In this document: positions 38,128 to 49,000 of the stretch, in pieces
How positions within the stretch are numbered: position 1 is the first letter of the stretch
How the letters are laid out: every line of letters starts with the position of its first letter
Assembly: GCA_027493955.1 (NCBI GenBank)
Contig: JAOSJT010000001.1
Span: forward strand, 3,459,131-3,523,130
From: Bacteroidia bacterium
GTDB lineage: Bacteria > Bacteroidota > Ignavibacteria > SZUA-365
Length of the DNA: 64,000 bases
Reading direction: 5' to 3'
Made by a program: the position numbers and the translations under genes
Notes under the pieces: generated by a model
Database searches by the model: none
The model's input: the letters and a program-made list of their open reading frames with translations, nothing else
Told to the model about the DNA's origin: nothing

Positions 38128-41100
38128 TTACTTCAATGTTAAAATTCGCGCGAAGCCTGTGTACTCGCCCGCCCGTAACGCACAGGAGTACACCCCGGAC
38201 TGGAGTCCGGATAAGTCTACAGGAAGAACGAATAGCCCCTTGTCGCGGTAGCCATCGTATAGGGTGCGCAATTCACGGCCGTCAACGGTCAATAGAACGA
38301 TTTTCAGATGCATCGCTTCGGGAAGCATCATGCTGACGGCTGTCGTCGGATTCGCGGGATTGGGATGTGTCGTCATCTGAATCAGCGTTCCCGGCAGAGC
38401 AACATCCGCGGTGTGGTCCCGCCGTTTTGGCATGATGCCCGATTTCCTGCAGCGGTGGTATGCCCGTCGCTCCGTGCGCGCAAGTCGCAGAGACGATGAG
38501 TCCAGCCCCGCCGCGTTCATGGCGATAATGGTCTCGTCGATGGCGGCGGAGTCGAGCTTGATGAAGCTATTGCACAAGCGGGCATGCAGACTGTTGCGGT
38601 ATGCCGCAGTGTTGCCATAGGAACGCGCGAGCATATCGTAATGCATATCCGCGGAGTCCGGGTATCCGGCGAAGGTAAAGTACACCGCCTGCAACGCCAC
38701 GAGATCGCCTGCGAACGGTGCGGAAATGTTCGTCTGTTGTCTGCGTACGTATTGGAGCAAACGGTTGCGGCTGGCCTGCGTACTGTCCGGGAATTCGCGC
38801 AGATGGAACAGTTCCATCTTCATCAATTCCCGCAGCAGTGTTGCGCGAGCGGCGCTTGTGGTGGTGTTCATTATCGCGGAATCAAGCAACGAGTACACTT
38901 CCGTCATGCGCCCCGCGCGCGCGTAGTCGGCGAGCGTCGCGCGTGTGGGAGCACCAGTGAGCATGGGCGCGCTACGCTTCTGCAGGATGTTGCATTCCCA
39001 CTCCGTCGCCTGCGCGACGGCGGAGGTTGCGAGATACGGATTCCAGTCGATGGACCCCTGATTCACCTCCGGGAACATGCCAGGATCGGGATTGCCCGTC
39101 AGCCAATAGTTGTTCACCGCCTGGGCGATGGAGCTGCCGTGAGTGCGTACGCGCGGAACGGCGGAGGACGTGTGTCCGATGTCGTTGCCGCAGCCATGCT
39201 GCGGCGATATTTGAAGCAGTCGCGATCCTTGCGTGAGATCGATCTGTATATCGCCATTTTGCGAAATAAGATTGAGGCCATCACCATACTTGCCGAGACT
39301 GATGTCGCTGTTGTCCGCGAACACCCCTTCGAAGGCATTTCCGTACAATACGGACTGCTGCATTTCCACAACGGTTCCGTCAAGATGCGCTCCGAGTCCG
39401 CGCAAATTACCGCTTGCCTCCAGTCCGATGATGTCGATCTCGCTGCTGACCGTGGTGACGCCCGTCCACCAGTCGTCGCCCGTCGTGCTGCAGCGAATAT
39501 CGACATACGATGTTCCTGCGCCGGGCTGCAGAAAAATTCCGTCGCCCTTTTTGTCGGCTTTGTTCTGTCGCAAAATATTGCAGTTGGAAATGCGGTTTTG
39601 CGAATGCGCCGCCTCGTAAAAGTGCACCCCGGACCCCTGATACACCGGGTCGCAGTACACTTTTTCTATATCCACGTAGCTCAAATCGCACAGCGCATTA
39701 TCGCCGACGACGAGTATGCCTTCCCATTCGTCGGTGGCGTTCAGACCCGTGACAAGCACGAACTGCATGCGTAGCAGCGACTGCGTGTTAAACTCCATAC
39801 GATCACGGAATTTGAGAACGCAACGGTCGACTTCATCTTCTCCAACAACAATGAACGATGCATTATCCGTTACATTGATGTGTGGCAGCGCGTTCAAAGT
39901 GATTGCGCCCCGTGCATCAAACACCCCGCTGCCTGCTACGAGTATGTCGTCGAGCAACTGATCAAATGAAAATGCGCAGCCCGAGCCGCGGAGCCTGAGC
40001 GCACCCTGAACGAGAATGGAGTGACTGACACCGGTTTGCAGATAGTTGAATCCGAAGGTGCCGCAGCCTTCCAGCGTAACGTCCGATCCGGAGGCAATGA
40101 CCAGGTCGCCGGCAACATGGATATTGGGGGTGATTATCGTCCCGCTGCCGCGCAGTCCATCCGAACTTTCCATCAGCAGCTCACCCGTTCCCTCAAAGAC
40201 AATCGTCCCGCCGTCGAGTACGAGAGCCCCTTCGTCGCGCAGGTACAGTTTCGCTCCGTTCTCGACGTACACATGCGCTCCCGCACCAATGGTCAGTGTC
40301 GAGTACACGTGAAAGCCCGCGCCAGCCCGGATGTGCATGACGTTATCAACCGTCAAATCCTCGGTGAGGAGGTTCGACGCCGCGCGAAGGAGACAAAATT
40401 CCCCGGCCGGCAAGCGCGAGGTCTTGACCCCATTGGGTGGAATCACCTCGATCTCGTGACTTTCGACATCCATGAAGAATAGCGATGTGTCACTCTCGAA
40501 GGTCAGCTCGATGATTCGGTCACCCTTCGAGTTCTCCATCGTACGTTTATTGACGACAAATACGAACTCTTCATTTGATGCATCATGGAAATTCGCGAGC
40601 TGTACATACACCGTTGTATCTGGAACTCCAGCTTCAGGTCTTGCGCTTACCGCTGCACATTTCGCATTTCGATTGTGCTGGAGGATGATTTGCTCATCGA
40701 GATCGAAATATCCTCCCTCCCAAGTGTCCTCCCAGGTAAGATTCAGGAAATGATCACCCAAGACGCCTCTGAGCCGTGGGACGATGCTTATTCTAAGTGA
40801 GTCCCTCGTCCTGTCTCGCCAGGTCCAGGGTGCATACTGATCGCCTATAAGGCCTGTGTAATCCTCATCACCAAGCACGATATGCGCGACGATGGCCTTG
40901 GCTCCGTATGATAAGGCAATACCAGTATTTGCCTTGATCTCCTCGTGTCGTGGAAATCGGGTTTGTACAGCAGCACTGGCAGGCTGCCCGTGTGTTTGAA
41001 TCACCGGCCAAAATTCTTTGCCCGCTAGCCCATCGCGCACCGTTGTGGCGAGAGGCCTGTAATTCGCGGCGGCTGCTTGAATCCCAGCCTGTGCATGCCA

Positions 41101-42306
41101 CGTTTGCGGACCATCGTCAAAAACAGGATGTAATATATCCGGATCCCAGTGGAAAGCCCATCCGGTGACCGACATTTCCTTTATCCCGGCGAGTTTGTGG
41201 TAACCCCAGCGGTATCTCCGGTCGGTAGTGAGGTCGATGTAGAATGAGAACCCGGTGGCGGCGGAAGCGAGTTCATCGGCAATGAGACCATTGACGAACC
41301 CAAGATTGTAAAACTCCGGATACGATGTTTCGTCATTGGTGAACAGTTTGCCGATGTTATTCCTCCTGTCACCCAGGCCATTATACCAGGCGATTGACGA
41401 TCTGATCTGGGTTTCCATTGCGGCATCGAACAATACCTCCTTGGAACATTTGTTGGACACCTGCACCCAATCGATCGCCGCGCCGACGTCTCCTTCCCAG
41501 ATGACTTCGATATCTTTGTCGTTGTTGTAGCTGGAGTTTGTCATGCTGATCGGCATTGTCACTATTTGCCAATCGGTCGTCGGCAGGAATGCGCCGGGGG
41601 AAGTACCCGGATACTCAAACGTCACACTCCCCGCATTGAACCAGAATCCATCGATTTCGTATCGAAAGCGCACGGTGTACACCGATACACTTGACGATGG
41701 CACCTGGGCAAGCTTGACTCTGATTGACACCCATGTTATATCCTGTAGCCTCAGATCCCGCAGTGGGCTCGGCAAATGATCGTTTGTTGTGGGATCAGAG
41801 GCCACCACACCTTCGGAGTGTTTGCCATATTCGCTTACTATCGCATTCAACGTTTCGTCGAATCTGGTGAAAGGGGTGACATCTCCACCGGGAATCGCAG
41901 TGACATCACCATAGTTATCATCATGAATCACAAAATCAAAATCGCTCTCTGCTTGCAGCCGCAACGCGAAAGAGCCACGGACGTATCGGCCAAGGAAGCT
42001 CGCTATCGAACTGATGGATCGGTTTGATCCCGGATAATAGGTTCTGCATTCCCGGTAGGGTGCATTCAGATGGTTCATCTGCCGTTCCACGATGTATTTG
42101 TAGCCGGCATGGTCGAGAATGGCTTCCGTGGTCTCATCCACTTCGTGTAGATTCACCTTGAGCCAGTTGAATCCCAAAGGATCAATTTCTGTCCAAGGGA
42201 CAGCATTGGGAGCTTTCCCGCTGAATTCACTCCCATCGTCCCTGTTCGCCCAGTCTCCGACGACGGGGAATTCAGGGGTTTGCGATGTTGCGACAGAGCA
42301 CAACAT
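38128..42306 (-). CDS. Giant T9SS-secreted beta-helix protein with (CT)n tract in its signal peptide
   Basis: The open frame gives 1392 residues from an ATG at 42306, but that start leaves only a stub of signal peptide (MLCSVATSQTPEF) and has no SD. A better ATG at 42349 with GAGG upstream encodes MKPVLSLSLSLS and is shifted by the CT tract in this assembly. With one extra CT it would read on into LTLMLCSVATSQ. The body has a ~650-residue N-terminal region of unknown fold, a long right-handed beta-helix (THVYVENGAKLYLRDEGALVLDGGTI-like rungs) and a helical region (ADYARAGRMTEVYSLLDSA). It ends in a sorting domain (THPNPANPTT...TVDGRELRTL...VYSCALRAG). It is a paralog of the gene at 26388. Confidence 0.82.
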   Translation of the reverse strand: MLCSVATSQTPEFPVVGDWANRDDGSEFSGKAPNAVPWTEIDPLGFNWLKVNLHEVDETTEAILDHAGYKYIVERQMNHLNAPYRECRTYYPGSNRSISSIASFLGRYVRGSFALRLQAESDFDFVIHDDNYGDVTAIPGGDVTPFTRFDETLNAIVSEYGKHSEGVVASDPTTNDHLPSPLRDLRLQDITWVSIRVKLAQVPSSSVSVYTVRFRYEIDGFWFNAGSVTFEYPGTSPGAFLPTTDWQIVTMPISMTNSSYNNDKDIEVIWEGDVGAAIDWVQVSNKCSKEVLFDAAMETQIRSSIAWYNGLGDRRNNIGKLFTNDETSYPEFYNLGFVNGLIADELASAATGFSFYIDLTTDRRYRWGYHKLAGIKEMSVTGWAFHWDPDILHPVFDDGPQTWHAQAGIQAAAANYRPLATTVRDGLAGKEFWPVIQTHGQPASAAVQTRFPRHEEIKANTGIALSYGAKAIVAHIVLGDEDYTGLIGDQYAPWTWRDRTRDSLRISIVPRLRGVLGDHFLNLTWEDTWEGGYFDLDEQIILQHNRNAKCAAVSARPEAGVPDTTVYVQLANFHDASNEEFVFVVNKRTMENSKGDRIIELTFESDTSLFFMDVESHEIEVIPPNGVKTSRLPAGEFCLLRAASNLLTEDLTVDNVMHIRAGAGFHVYSTLTIGAGAHVYVENGAKLYLRDEGALVLDGGTIVFEGTGELLMESSDGLRGSGTIITPNIHVAGDLVIASGSDVTLEGCGTFGFNYLQTGVSHSILVQGALRLRGSGCAFSFDQLLDDILVAGSGVFDARGAITLNALPHINVTDNASFIVVGEDEVDRCVLKFRDRMEFNTQSLLRMQFVLVTGLNATDEWEGILVVGDNALCDLSYVDIEKVYCDPVYQGSGVHFYEAAHSQNRISNCNILRQNKADKKGDGIFLQPGAGTSYVDIRCSTTGDDWWTGVTTVSSEIDIIGLEASGNLRGLGAHLDGTVVEMQQSVLYGNAFEGVFADNSDISLGKYGDGLNLISQNGDIQIDLTQGSRLLQISPQHGCGNDIGHTSSAVPRVRTHGSSIAQAVNNYWLTGNPDPGMFPEVNQGSIDWNPYLATSAVAQATEWECNILQKRSAPMLTGAPTRATLADYARAGRMTEVYSLLDSAIMNTTTSAARATLLRELMKMELFHLREFPDSTQASRNRLLQYVRRQQTNISAPFAGDLVALQAVYFTFAGYPDSADMHYDMLARSYGNTAAYRNSLHARLCNSFIKLDSAAIDETIIAMNAAGLDSSSLRLARTERRAYHRCRKSGIMPKRRDHTADVALPGTLIQMTTHPNPANPTTAVSMMLPEAMHLKIVLLTVDGRELRTLYDGYRDKGLFVLPVDLSGLQSGVYSCALRAGEYTGFARILTLK

Positions 42307-42313
42307 TAATGTA

Positions 42314-42338
42314 AGAGAGAGAGAGAGAGAGAGAGAGA
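42314..42338 (-). repeat. (CT)12 dinucleotide tract inside a signal-peptide coding region
   Basis: 25 nt of uninterrupted TC/CT on the coding strand, 12 bp after the ATG at 42349. The distance from that ATG to the long frame's ATG at 42306 is 43 nt, i.e. out of frame. A gain of one CT unit (or a loss of two) brings them into register. Confidence 0.95.
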
Positions 42339-42378
42339 ACAGGTTTCATGGCAACCTCGCTTTGGATGAGTGACGGCG

Positions 42379-42401
42379 GCGCCGGCCCCCATGGCCGGCG
42401 C
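42379..42401 (-). promoter_or_regulatory. GC-rich hairpin upstream of the phase-variable gene
   Basis: A perfect inverted repeat GCGCCGGCC / GGCCGGCGC with a 5-nt loop, 30 bp upstream of the ATG at 42349 and probably in the leader. It lies in the 466-bp divergent space shared with the first subtilase gene. I see no other feature there beyond AT-rich sequence around 42590-42640 that may hold promoters. Confidence 0.4.
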
Positions 42402-42815
42402 TTACGAATGTATTGCAAGGACTGAAACTGTCGATCTCTCCGTGGAATGCCTCAACGCCAATGTCGCGCACGGTGTGACGGCAACGACCCGCGCCGCGTG
42501 CTACCCCGTTCTTCCTGCCTGTTTCACCGTTCATGGCAATTCCACCGTATCCAGACGAGAATGCTCGCGGCATAATACGCAATCATTTTCGCAATATCAA
42601 GCGATAGCGGACAGAAATATCATATTCGGATGTAGCATGTCCGCTATATGGAATCCGATAGTCGATATTGGGCAACCTCGACTTCCAGAGCGGGGTCGCG
42701 GAGCGAGCGGAACAAGCGTTTTCGATGGTCAGCGCCTTCCGTACCAACAAATAGTGTTTTCCGCTGTATATTTCGGGATATCGTGCATCTACCCATTATT
42801 CACACAGGTATGCCC

Positions 42816-45803
42816 ATGAAGTATCGAGTACTGTCCCTGCTGCTTCTCTTCCTGGCGAGCACGGCGGGCGCAAGCTTTGCCGGTCCGGTCGACCAACCCG
42901 GCGCGAGGAAGGAAATCAGGCCGGATATCGTCCCCAACATGCTGATCGTGAAATTCCGGCATGAACCGAACATTTCCTCCGGCGCGGTGGCCACGGGCGT
43001 CAGCTCCGTGGACCGCGTGCTGCAGCGCGTGCTGGCTTCGCGCGTGGAAGCGCTGGTGCCCTCCGCGTCTCTGAAAAAGAGCACTCCGGAAGCACGCAGC
43101 ATCGCGCGCATCGTCACTATACACTACATGGCACCGGTGGATCCCATGACGCTGGCGAAGGAAATCGCGGCGGATCCCGCGGTGGAATACGCCGAACCCA
43201 TGATCAATTTCCGGCCGCTGTACACTCCCAACGATCCCCGCCTCGCTCAGCAATGGGCCGTGACCGCCATGAAAATGGCCGAGGCGTGGGATATAACAAA
43301 AGGCGATTCGACCATCGTCATCGGGTATGTGGATTCCGGTGTGAACTACACGCATGAGGACCTCGCACAATCCATCTGGATCAATCCCGGCGAGTGGGGT
43401 ACGAACGGCGAACTGAGCAACAACGGCATAGATGATGACGGCAACGGCTACACAGACGACTGGCGCGGCTGGGACTTCGTCGGCAACGGTACGATTCAGC
43501 AGCCGAATCCCGACAACAATCCCATGGACTTCAACGGTCACGGCACCAACGGCGCTTCCATCGCGGCGGCACGTACAGACAACGGTCTGGGTATCGCGGG
43601 TATCGGCTTCCATACCAAGGTACTGCCCGTCAAGGTGCAGGACGACGCCGGCGCCGGCGGTATGAACGGCTATCCCGGTATCACCTATGCGGCGGACATG
43701 GGCTGCAAAGTCATCAACTGCAGTTGGGGAGCGAACGGCTTTGCCAGCAAGGCGATACAGGATGTAGTGGACTACGCCTATTCCAAGGGTGCGCTCGTCG
43801 TTGCGGGCGCCGGCAACAGCGTGATCGACAACGACGTCAATCCCTTTCTCCCGAGCAATCTGCGCGGCGTACTGAGCGTCAGTTCACAGGAGCCCGATAA
43901 CTCCGCTTCCAATTGGGCGGCGTACGGATCCAGTGTGCACGTCTTCGCCCCGGGCAAAGATGTACTGGCCGCCCGCGCGAGCTTCGGGTATCAGACGGTG
44001 ACCGGCACCTCATTTGCCGGACCGATGATGTCGGGCCTTGCCGCACTGATCTTCAGTCAGCATCCAAACTGGACCCCCGATCAGGTGATGAAACAGATCC
44101 GTGTCACCACAGAATCTTTCGGCGCCACGCGCAATCCTGATTACTACGGACGTCCCAACGCCGAGAAAGCCCTGAGCATGAATCAGAGCATGAGCGATAT
44201 TCCCGGTGTGTGGGCGAGCGCCTTCACCGTCACTACACCCGCCGGCGATTATTTCAGCGAACGGGGCCAGACTGGTCAAATCTCCGTGGAGCTGACCAAC
44301 GCGCTCGCTCCGACCAGCGCCACTGCGACCGTGTCCTTCGCGGTGAAAGGAGGAGGCGCGACCATAGCAAATCCGACGCAGACTCTCGGCGCGCTAGCGA
44401 CGAAGGGGAAAAAGACCGTCAATTTCTCGATGACGCTCAGCGCGGATTATCGTTTCTCCGAGGCGTACATCCCCGTCGTTATCACCATAACCGACGGAGA
44501 GTACGTGGATTACGAGGTCATTCGCGTTATCGTCTTCCTCGATGAGGGCTGGCACACATCGGTGGATCTGCGTTATCCGTACAATTCCGTAGACATGCCC
44601 GATCGCTGGACCACCTGGGTCAGCGGCAATCTCTCACAGAACGGCGTTGTGCAACAGGATATCGCCCTGCGCAGCACCGACGGCGGTGACAGCTGGTTGT
44701 TCGCTTTCGGGACCGGTTTCCCCAGTCCCAAAGGCGTGTACTGCATTGACGGCATTGACGGAGACCATGCTCTGGTCGGAACCGGACCTGCCGACGGCAA
44801 TGCGGAAATCTATCGCACCACTGACGGTGGCGCCAACTGGACCGGGACAAGTGTCTCGTCCATGACCCCATTCGTCAACTGGATTCACATGTACGATGCG
44901 AACAACGGCATTTTCCAGGGCGATCCCAAAAATAATGTCTGGGGCATTGGAAAAACGACAAATGGCGGACAGACCTGGGCGCCGATCGCCACGCCGCTGA
45001 GCGCCCCCGCGAATGAGGCCGGCTGGAACAACAGTTACGATGTAGTGGGCGACAATGTCTGGTTCGGCACCAACAACAGCCGTATTTACAAATCCACCGA
45101 CCGCGGTGAAACGTGGACGTCCTACGCCACACCGAGCAGGCATGCGCTGGATATCTCCTTCCGTGATGCGAACGTCGGTATCGCCCGCTTCGGCAGAAAC
45201 AACGACACCGGCACCGATACCCTTGCGGTCACCAATGACGGCGGGGCCACCTGGACGATACTCAGCAGCATTTCCGGCGGCTTCGGTTCCGTCTTCTTCG
45301 AACGCGGCGGCAAACGCCTCTGGTATCTCAAGGACAACAATGCCTACGTCTCCACCGATGTCGGAAATACCTGGGGTGTGTTTCCCGCGCCGCCCGGAAT
45401 GGATTTCGTCAGCGATGCCGACATGCACACCGACGGTTTCCTGACCGTGGCCTTCGCCGCCGGCATACAGATTTACCGCTTCGAAGCGCCGTTCGAAGCC
45501 GTTTCCTCCGCCGGCAACGCGCCCGCCGTGCCCATCGGCTTGACGATAGACAATGTGTATCCCAATCCCGCCTCGGTTGCAGCGGGTATCACCGTGCGCT
45601 TCAGCACGCCGCAGTCGCAGGCCGTGACCTTGGCATTGTACGACATGAGCGGACGGCTCCTCCGCACCGCTGTGAGCGCGACGATCGGGACCGGCACCCA
45701 TTCCGCGCGCATCGCCACGGATGGATTGGCCGCGGGCAGCTATGTCGTGCGGCTTTCGACCCCAACTGCAGCAGCGACAACGCAGGTGACGTTACTACGC
45801 TGA
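42816..45803 (+). CDS. T9SS-secreted subtilisin-like (S8) serine protease, copy 1
   Basis: A 995-residue protease. The ATG at 42816 has AGG 7 bp upstream and opens MKYRVLSLLLLFLASTAGASFA. A fervidolysin-type propeptide follows (NMLIVKFRHEP...ARIVTIHYMAPVDPMTLAKEIAADPAVEYAEP). The catalytic triad is intact: Asp173 (GYVDSGVN), His242 (NGHGTNGAS) and Ser399 (GTSFAGPMMSG). After a beta-sandwich segment there is a propeller with Asp-box repeats (STDGGDSWLF, TTDGGANWTG, TTNGGQTWAP, STDRGETWTS, TNDGGATWTI, STDVGNTWGV). The end is a sorting domain (VYPNPASVA...DMSGRLLR...SYVVRLS). It is a tandem paralog of the gene at 46069. Confidence 0.95.
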   Translation: MKYRVLSLLLLFLASTAGASFAGPVDQPGARKEIRPDIVPNMLIVKFRHEPNISSGAVATGVSSVDRVLQRVLASRVEALVPSASLKKSTPEARSIARIVTIHYMAPVDPMTLAKEIAADPAVEYAEPMINFRPLYTPNDPRLAQQWAVTAMKMAEAWDITKGDSTIVIGYVDSGVNYTHEDLAQSIWINPGEWGTNGELSNNGIDDDGNGYTDDWRGWDFVGNGTIQQPNPDNNPMDFNGHGTNGASIAAARTDNGLGIAGIGFHTKVLPVKVQDDAGAGGMNGYPGITYAADMGCKVINCSWGANGFASKAIQDVVDYAYSKGALVVAGAGNSVIDNDVNPFLPSNLRGVLSVSSQEPDNSASNWAAYGSSVHVFAPGKDVLAARASFGYQTVTGTSFAGPMMSGLAALIFSQHPNWTPDQVMKQIRVTTESFGATRNPDYYGRPNAEKALSMNQSMSDIPGVWASAFTVTTPAGDYFSERGQTGQISVELTNALAPTSATATVSFAVKGGGATIANPTQTLGALATKGKKTVNFSMTLSADYRFSEAYIPVVITITDGEYVDYEVIRVIVFLDEGWHTSVDLRYPYNSVDMPDRWTTWVSGNLSQNGVVQQDIALRSTDGGDSWLFAFGTGFPSPKGVYCIDGIDGDHALVGTGPADGNAEIYRTTDGGANWTGTSVSSMTPFVNWIHMYDANNGIFQGDPKNNVWGIGKTTNGGQTWAPIATPLSAPANEAGWNNSYDVVGDNVWFGTNNSRIYKSTDRGETWTSYATPSRHALDISFRDANVGIARFGRNNDTGTDTLAVTNDGGATWTILSSISGGFGSVFFERGGKRLWYLKDNNAYVSTDVGNTWGVFPAPPGMDFVSDADMHTDGFLTVAFAAGIQIYRFEAPFEAVSSAGNAPAVPIGLTIDNVYPNPASVAAGITVRFSTPQSQAVTLALYDMSGRLLRTAVSATIGTGTHSARIATDGLAAGSYVVRLSTPTAAATTQVTLLR

Positions 45804-45825
45804 CGCCGAACGTTTCCTTTTCAAC

Positions 45826-45856
45826 AAGCCGCATCTGCTTCAGGTGCGGCTTTTTT
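45826..45856 (+). terminator. Rho-independent terminator after protease copy 1
   Basis: A 12-bp stem (AAGCCGCATCTG / CAGGTGCGGCTT, one wobble) closed by a 3-nt loop and followed by TTTT, 22 bp after the stop codon. The two proteases are therefore separate transcripts. Confidence 0.9.
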
Positions 45857-45995
45857 GCTGCCCGAACCCATTTCGCCGGAGCATCCGCTCGTGAAGTGAG
45901 AACGCGGAGAGTGCTGTCGGTGCCTGATACTCCACTCCCGAGTGGTCTGTAAAAAAATGACGGTACGCAAGAACGCAGGGAGAAATTCTTGCCGT

Positions 45996-46022
45996 TTGCA
46001 TCGAAAAAGTTTTTTGTATTAT
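45996..46022 (+). promoter_or_regulatory. Candidate promoter for protease copy 2
   Basis: TTGCAT, 15 bp, TATTAT, ending 46 bp before the ATG at 46069. The same TTGCA-N15-TATnAT spacing appears before the CotH-type gene (5072-5098). Confidence 0.4.
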
Positions 46023-46068
46023 GTAATGATCTTTTGCTCACCCTCTCTCGAATCATTCACGGTGAATT

Positions 46069-49000
46069 ATGAAGCTTTCTACCACGGCCGGCGCCTTTCT
46101 GATGGCGTCAGTATTACTTGTATCGTCACTCCTTGCAGACAGTCCGAAAAGGCATACCTCGTCTCCCGCTCAGCAGGTGCATAGCACACTCGAGGTCAAT
46201 CCCAATCTGGTCATCATCAAATTCAAGCCGCGGACTTCCTTCGTCTCGGGCGGCAACTTCGTGGGCGTATCCTCGGTGGATGCCATTCTCCAGCGTGTCG
46301 GCGCCACACAAGTGGAAAGCTTCGGGCGCATGAACGAGACGTCGCTGAAAAAGGCGGGACGTCCCGAACTGCACAGCGAACGTATGGTGAAGATCCATTA
46401 CACAGCCGGCGACGATCCGCGCGACCTCGCGAAGGAGCTTTCGTTGGACGCGACCGTTGAATACGCCGAGCCATATTATATTTTTCCGCTGCACCGCACA
46501 CCCAACGATCCGAGACTTGGACAGCAATGGGCGATCGGCGTGATGAAACTCGCCGAGGCATGGGACATCTCCACCGGCGACAGCACCATCGTTATCGGCA
46601 ATGTCGATACCGGTGTGGACTGGCGGCACGAAGATCTCGCTCTGAACATCTGGACGAATCCGGGTGAATGGGGCGTCAACGGCGAGCTGAGCAACAACGG
46701 TATCGACGATGACGGCAACGGAAAAACCGACGACTGGCACGGCTGGGATTTCATCGGCGCCGGCAGCGGGGGAACCCGTCAACCGGACAACGATCCCATG
46801 GACGGCACGCTTGGTCACGGCACCAACACATCGGGTTGCAGTTCGGCACGCACGGACAACGCGATCGGTGTGGCCGGCAGCAGCTTCCAGTCCAAGATTC
46901 TGGCTATCAAGGCCTCGGCAGACAATTCTCAGGGTGTGGCCGCCGGATACGACGGCATATTGTACGCCGTACAAATGGGCGCGAAAATCGTCAATTGCAG
47001 TTGGGGCGGCACGGGCGCCTTTTCCCAGGCGCTTCAGGACATTATCAACGACGCGAATTCCATGGGAACGTTAGTAATAAGTTCTTCCGGCAACAACCCT
47101 CTGGATAATGACTACGTACCGCATTGGCCGTCATCGCTGGATCATGTACTGAACATCGGTTCGGTAGAGTCGTCGGGTGCCGCTTCCACCTGGTGCACCT
47201 ACGGCACGACCGTACACACCTACGTTCCGGGCAACGGCATCATGACCACACGCAGAAACGGCGGGTACACAAATCCAACGGGAACGTCTTTCTCCTCTCC
47301 TCTCGCCGCAGGTGTCGCCGTGCTCGTTATGGCGCTGCATCCCGACTGGACGCCGGATCAGGTGGCGACGCAGCTCCGCGTGACCTCCGACATGTTCGGT
47401 GCGCAACCGGCCTCAAAGCGCTACGGGCGGTTGAATGCCTTTCGCGCGGTGTCCCTCAATCAGACCCTCAGTGATATTCCGGGAATACGATTGAAAAGCT
47501 CCACCGTGCAGTACGACGGCGGGGGTACGCGCTTCACCAATCCCGGTCAGAAAGCCCGCGTTTTCATCACACTGGAAAACGTTCTCGCACCGACATCGGA
47601 GAATGCCACGGCAACCGTTTCGATTGACGATCCCTCTCTCAGCGCCGCAGCCACGGTATTCCCGATCGGCAACATGAACACCTTCGATACGCGCACCATC
47701 GACTTTGAAATCGCTCTCTCCAGCACCCCGCAGACCTCGGAAGGTTACCTGCCGGTGCGTGTGCGCATTGACGACGGGTCCTATGTGGATTTTGTCGCTG
47801 CGAGAACGCAGATCTATCTCGACGACGCATGGCACACCGCGCTCGGATTCGGCGCGCCGTATTTTACCGACGTCAAGGCGACATCCGCCACCACCGCCTG
47901 GGCGGTGGCGCATGTGTCCAACCAGGACCTCGCGGTACGCACCGTCACCAGCGGCGGGAACTGGTCCAACGCGTCCGGCACCGGCTTCCCTACGGGTAAA
48001 GGCGTCTATTGCATCGCACCCGTAAACGGTCAGCTTGCTCTGGTCGGCACCGGTCCCAGCAGTGGCGCAGCCGAGATATTCCGCACCACCGGCGGCGGAA
48101 CGAGCTGGAGCGGCGTATCGGTGAGCACCATCACCGGCTTCGTCAATTGGATTCACATGTTCGATGCGGACAATGGTATTTTCCAGGGCGATCCGAAAAA
48201 CAACATCTGGGGTATCGCAACGACCGCTGATGGCGGACTTACCTGGACCCCGCTTTCCACACCAGTGACGGCGGCGGCCGGTGAGGCGGGCTGGAGCACA
48301 AGCTACGCGAGTGTAGGCGATACGCTGTGGTTCGGCAGCAACAACAGCAAGATCTACAGGTCCACCGATCGCGGCATGACCTGGCAGAGCTTCGCAACCC
48401 CGAGTAAGCATTCCGTCGGCATCTCCTTCGCCGATGCGTTACGCGGTGCAGCTCGCTACGCGCCGCAGGATGGGCAGGGCGGTGAGTACATGCTTACGAC
48501 CACCACCGACGGCGGCGAAACCTGGAACCGCGTCACATCGATTCAGCTCAACACCACGGGTGGTGTGGAAATGGAACCCTACGGCAAGCGCATGTGGCTG
48601 CTTCAGGGAACGGCGGCGTACGTTTCCGGCGACATGGGTCAGACCTGGACAGCGCAGGCGGTACCCGGAGATTTTATCGCAAGTTCCACCACTATTTATT
48701 CCAACTCCTCCATCACCGACGTGTATGCCGGTTACTCCAACCTGTACAAGTACCGCAGCAGTTACCAGACGAACAGGCCGGCTTCCGTTGATCGGACAGC
48801 CGGGGCTTCGGATTTCCGTATCGATTACCTTTATCCGAATCCCGCCGGCGCCAATGGCAGCGTCCTGGGCTTCACTCTCGACGCAGTCGCTACCGCACGC
48901 GTGGAGCTGTACGACAATCTCGGCAGATTGGCAGCGACAGAACTGGACGCGCGGCTTGCCGCCGGCTCGCATTCCGTACGCATCGCGACGGGCAAGCACA

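Noticed and set aside
38584-39774. 396-codon open frame antisense to the giant beta-helix gene
   Set aside because: Shadow of a high-GC coding frame with no motif; the same explanation applies to 28464-29459, 44634-45701, 51655-52686 and 54572-55828.
42370-42819. 149-codon plus-strand frame before the first subtilase
   Set aside because: It covers a divergent promoter region, includes the GC hairpin and overlaps the real protease start without motifs.
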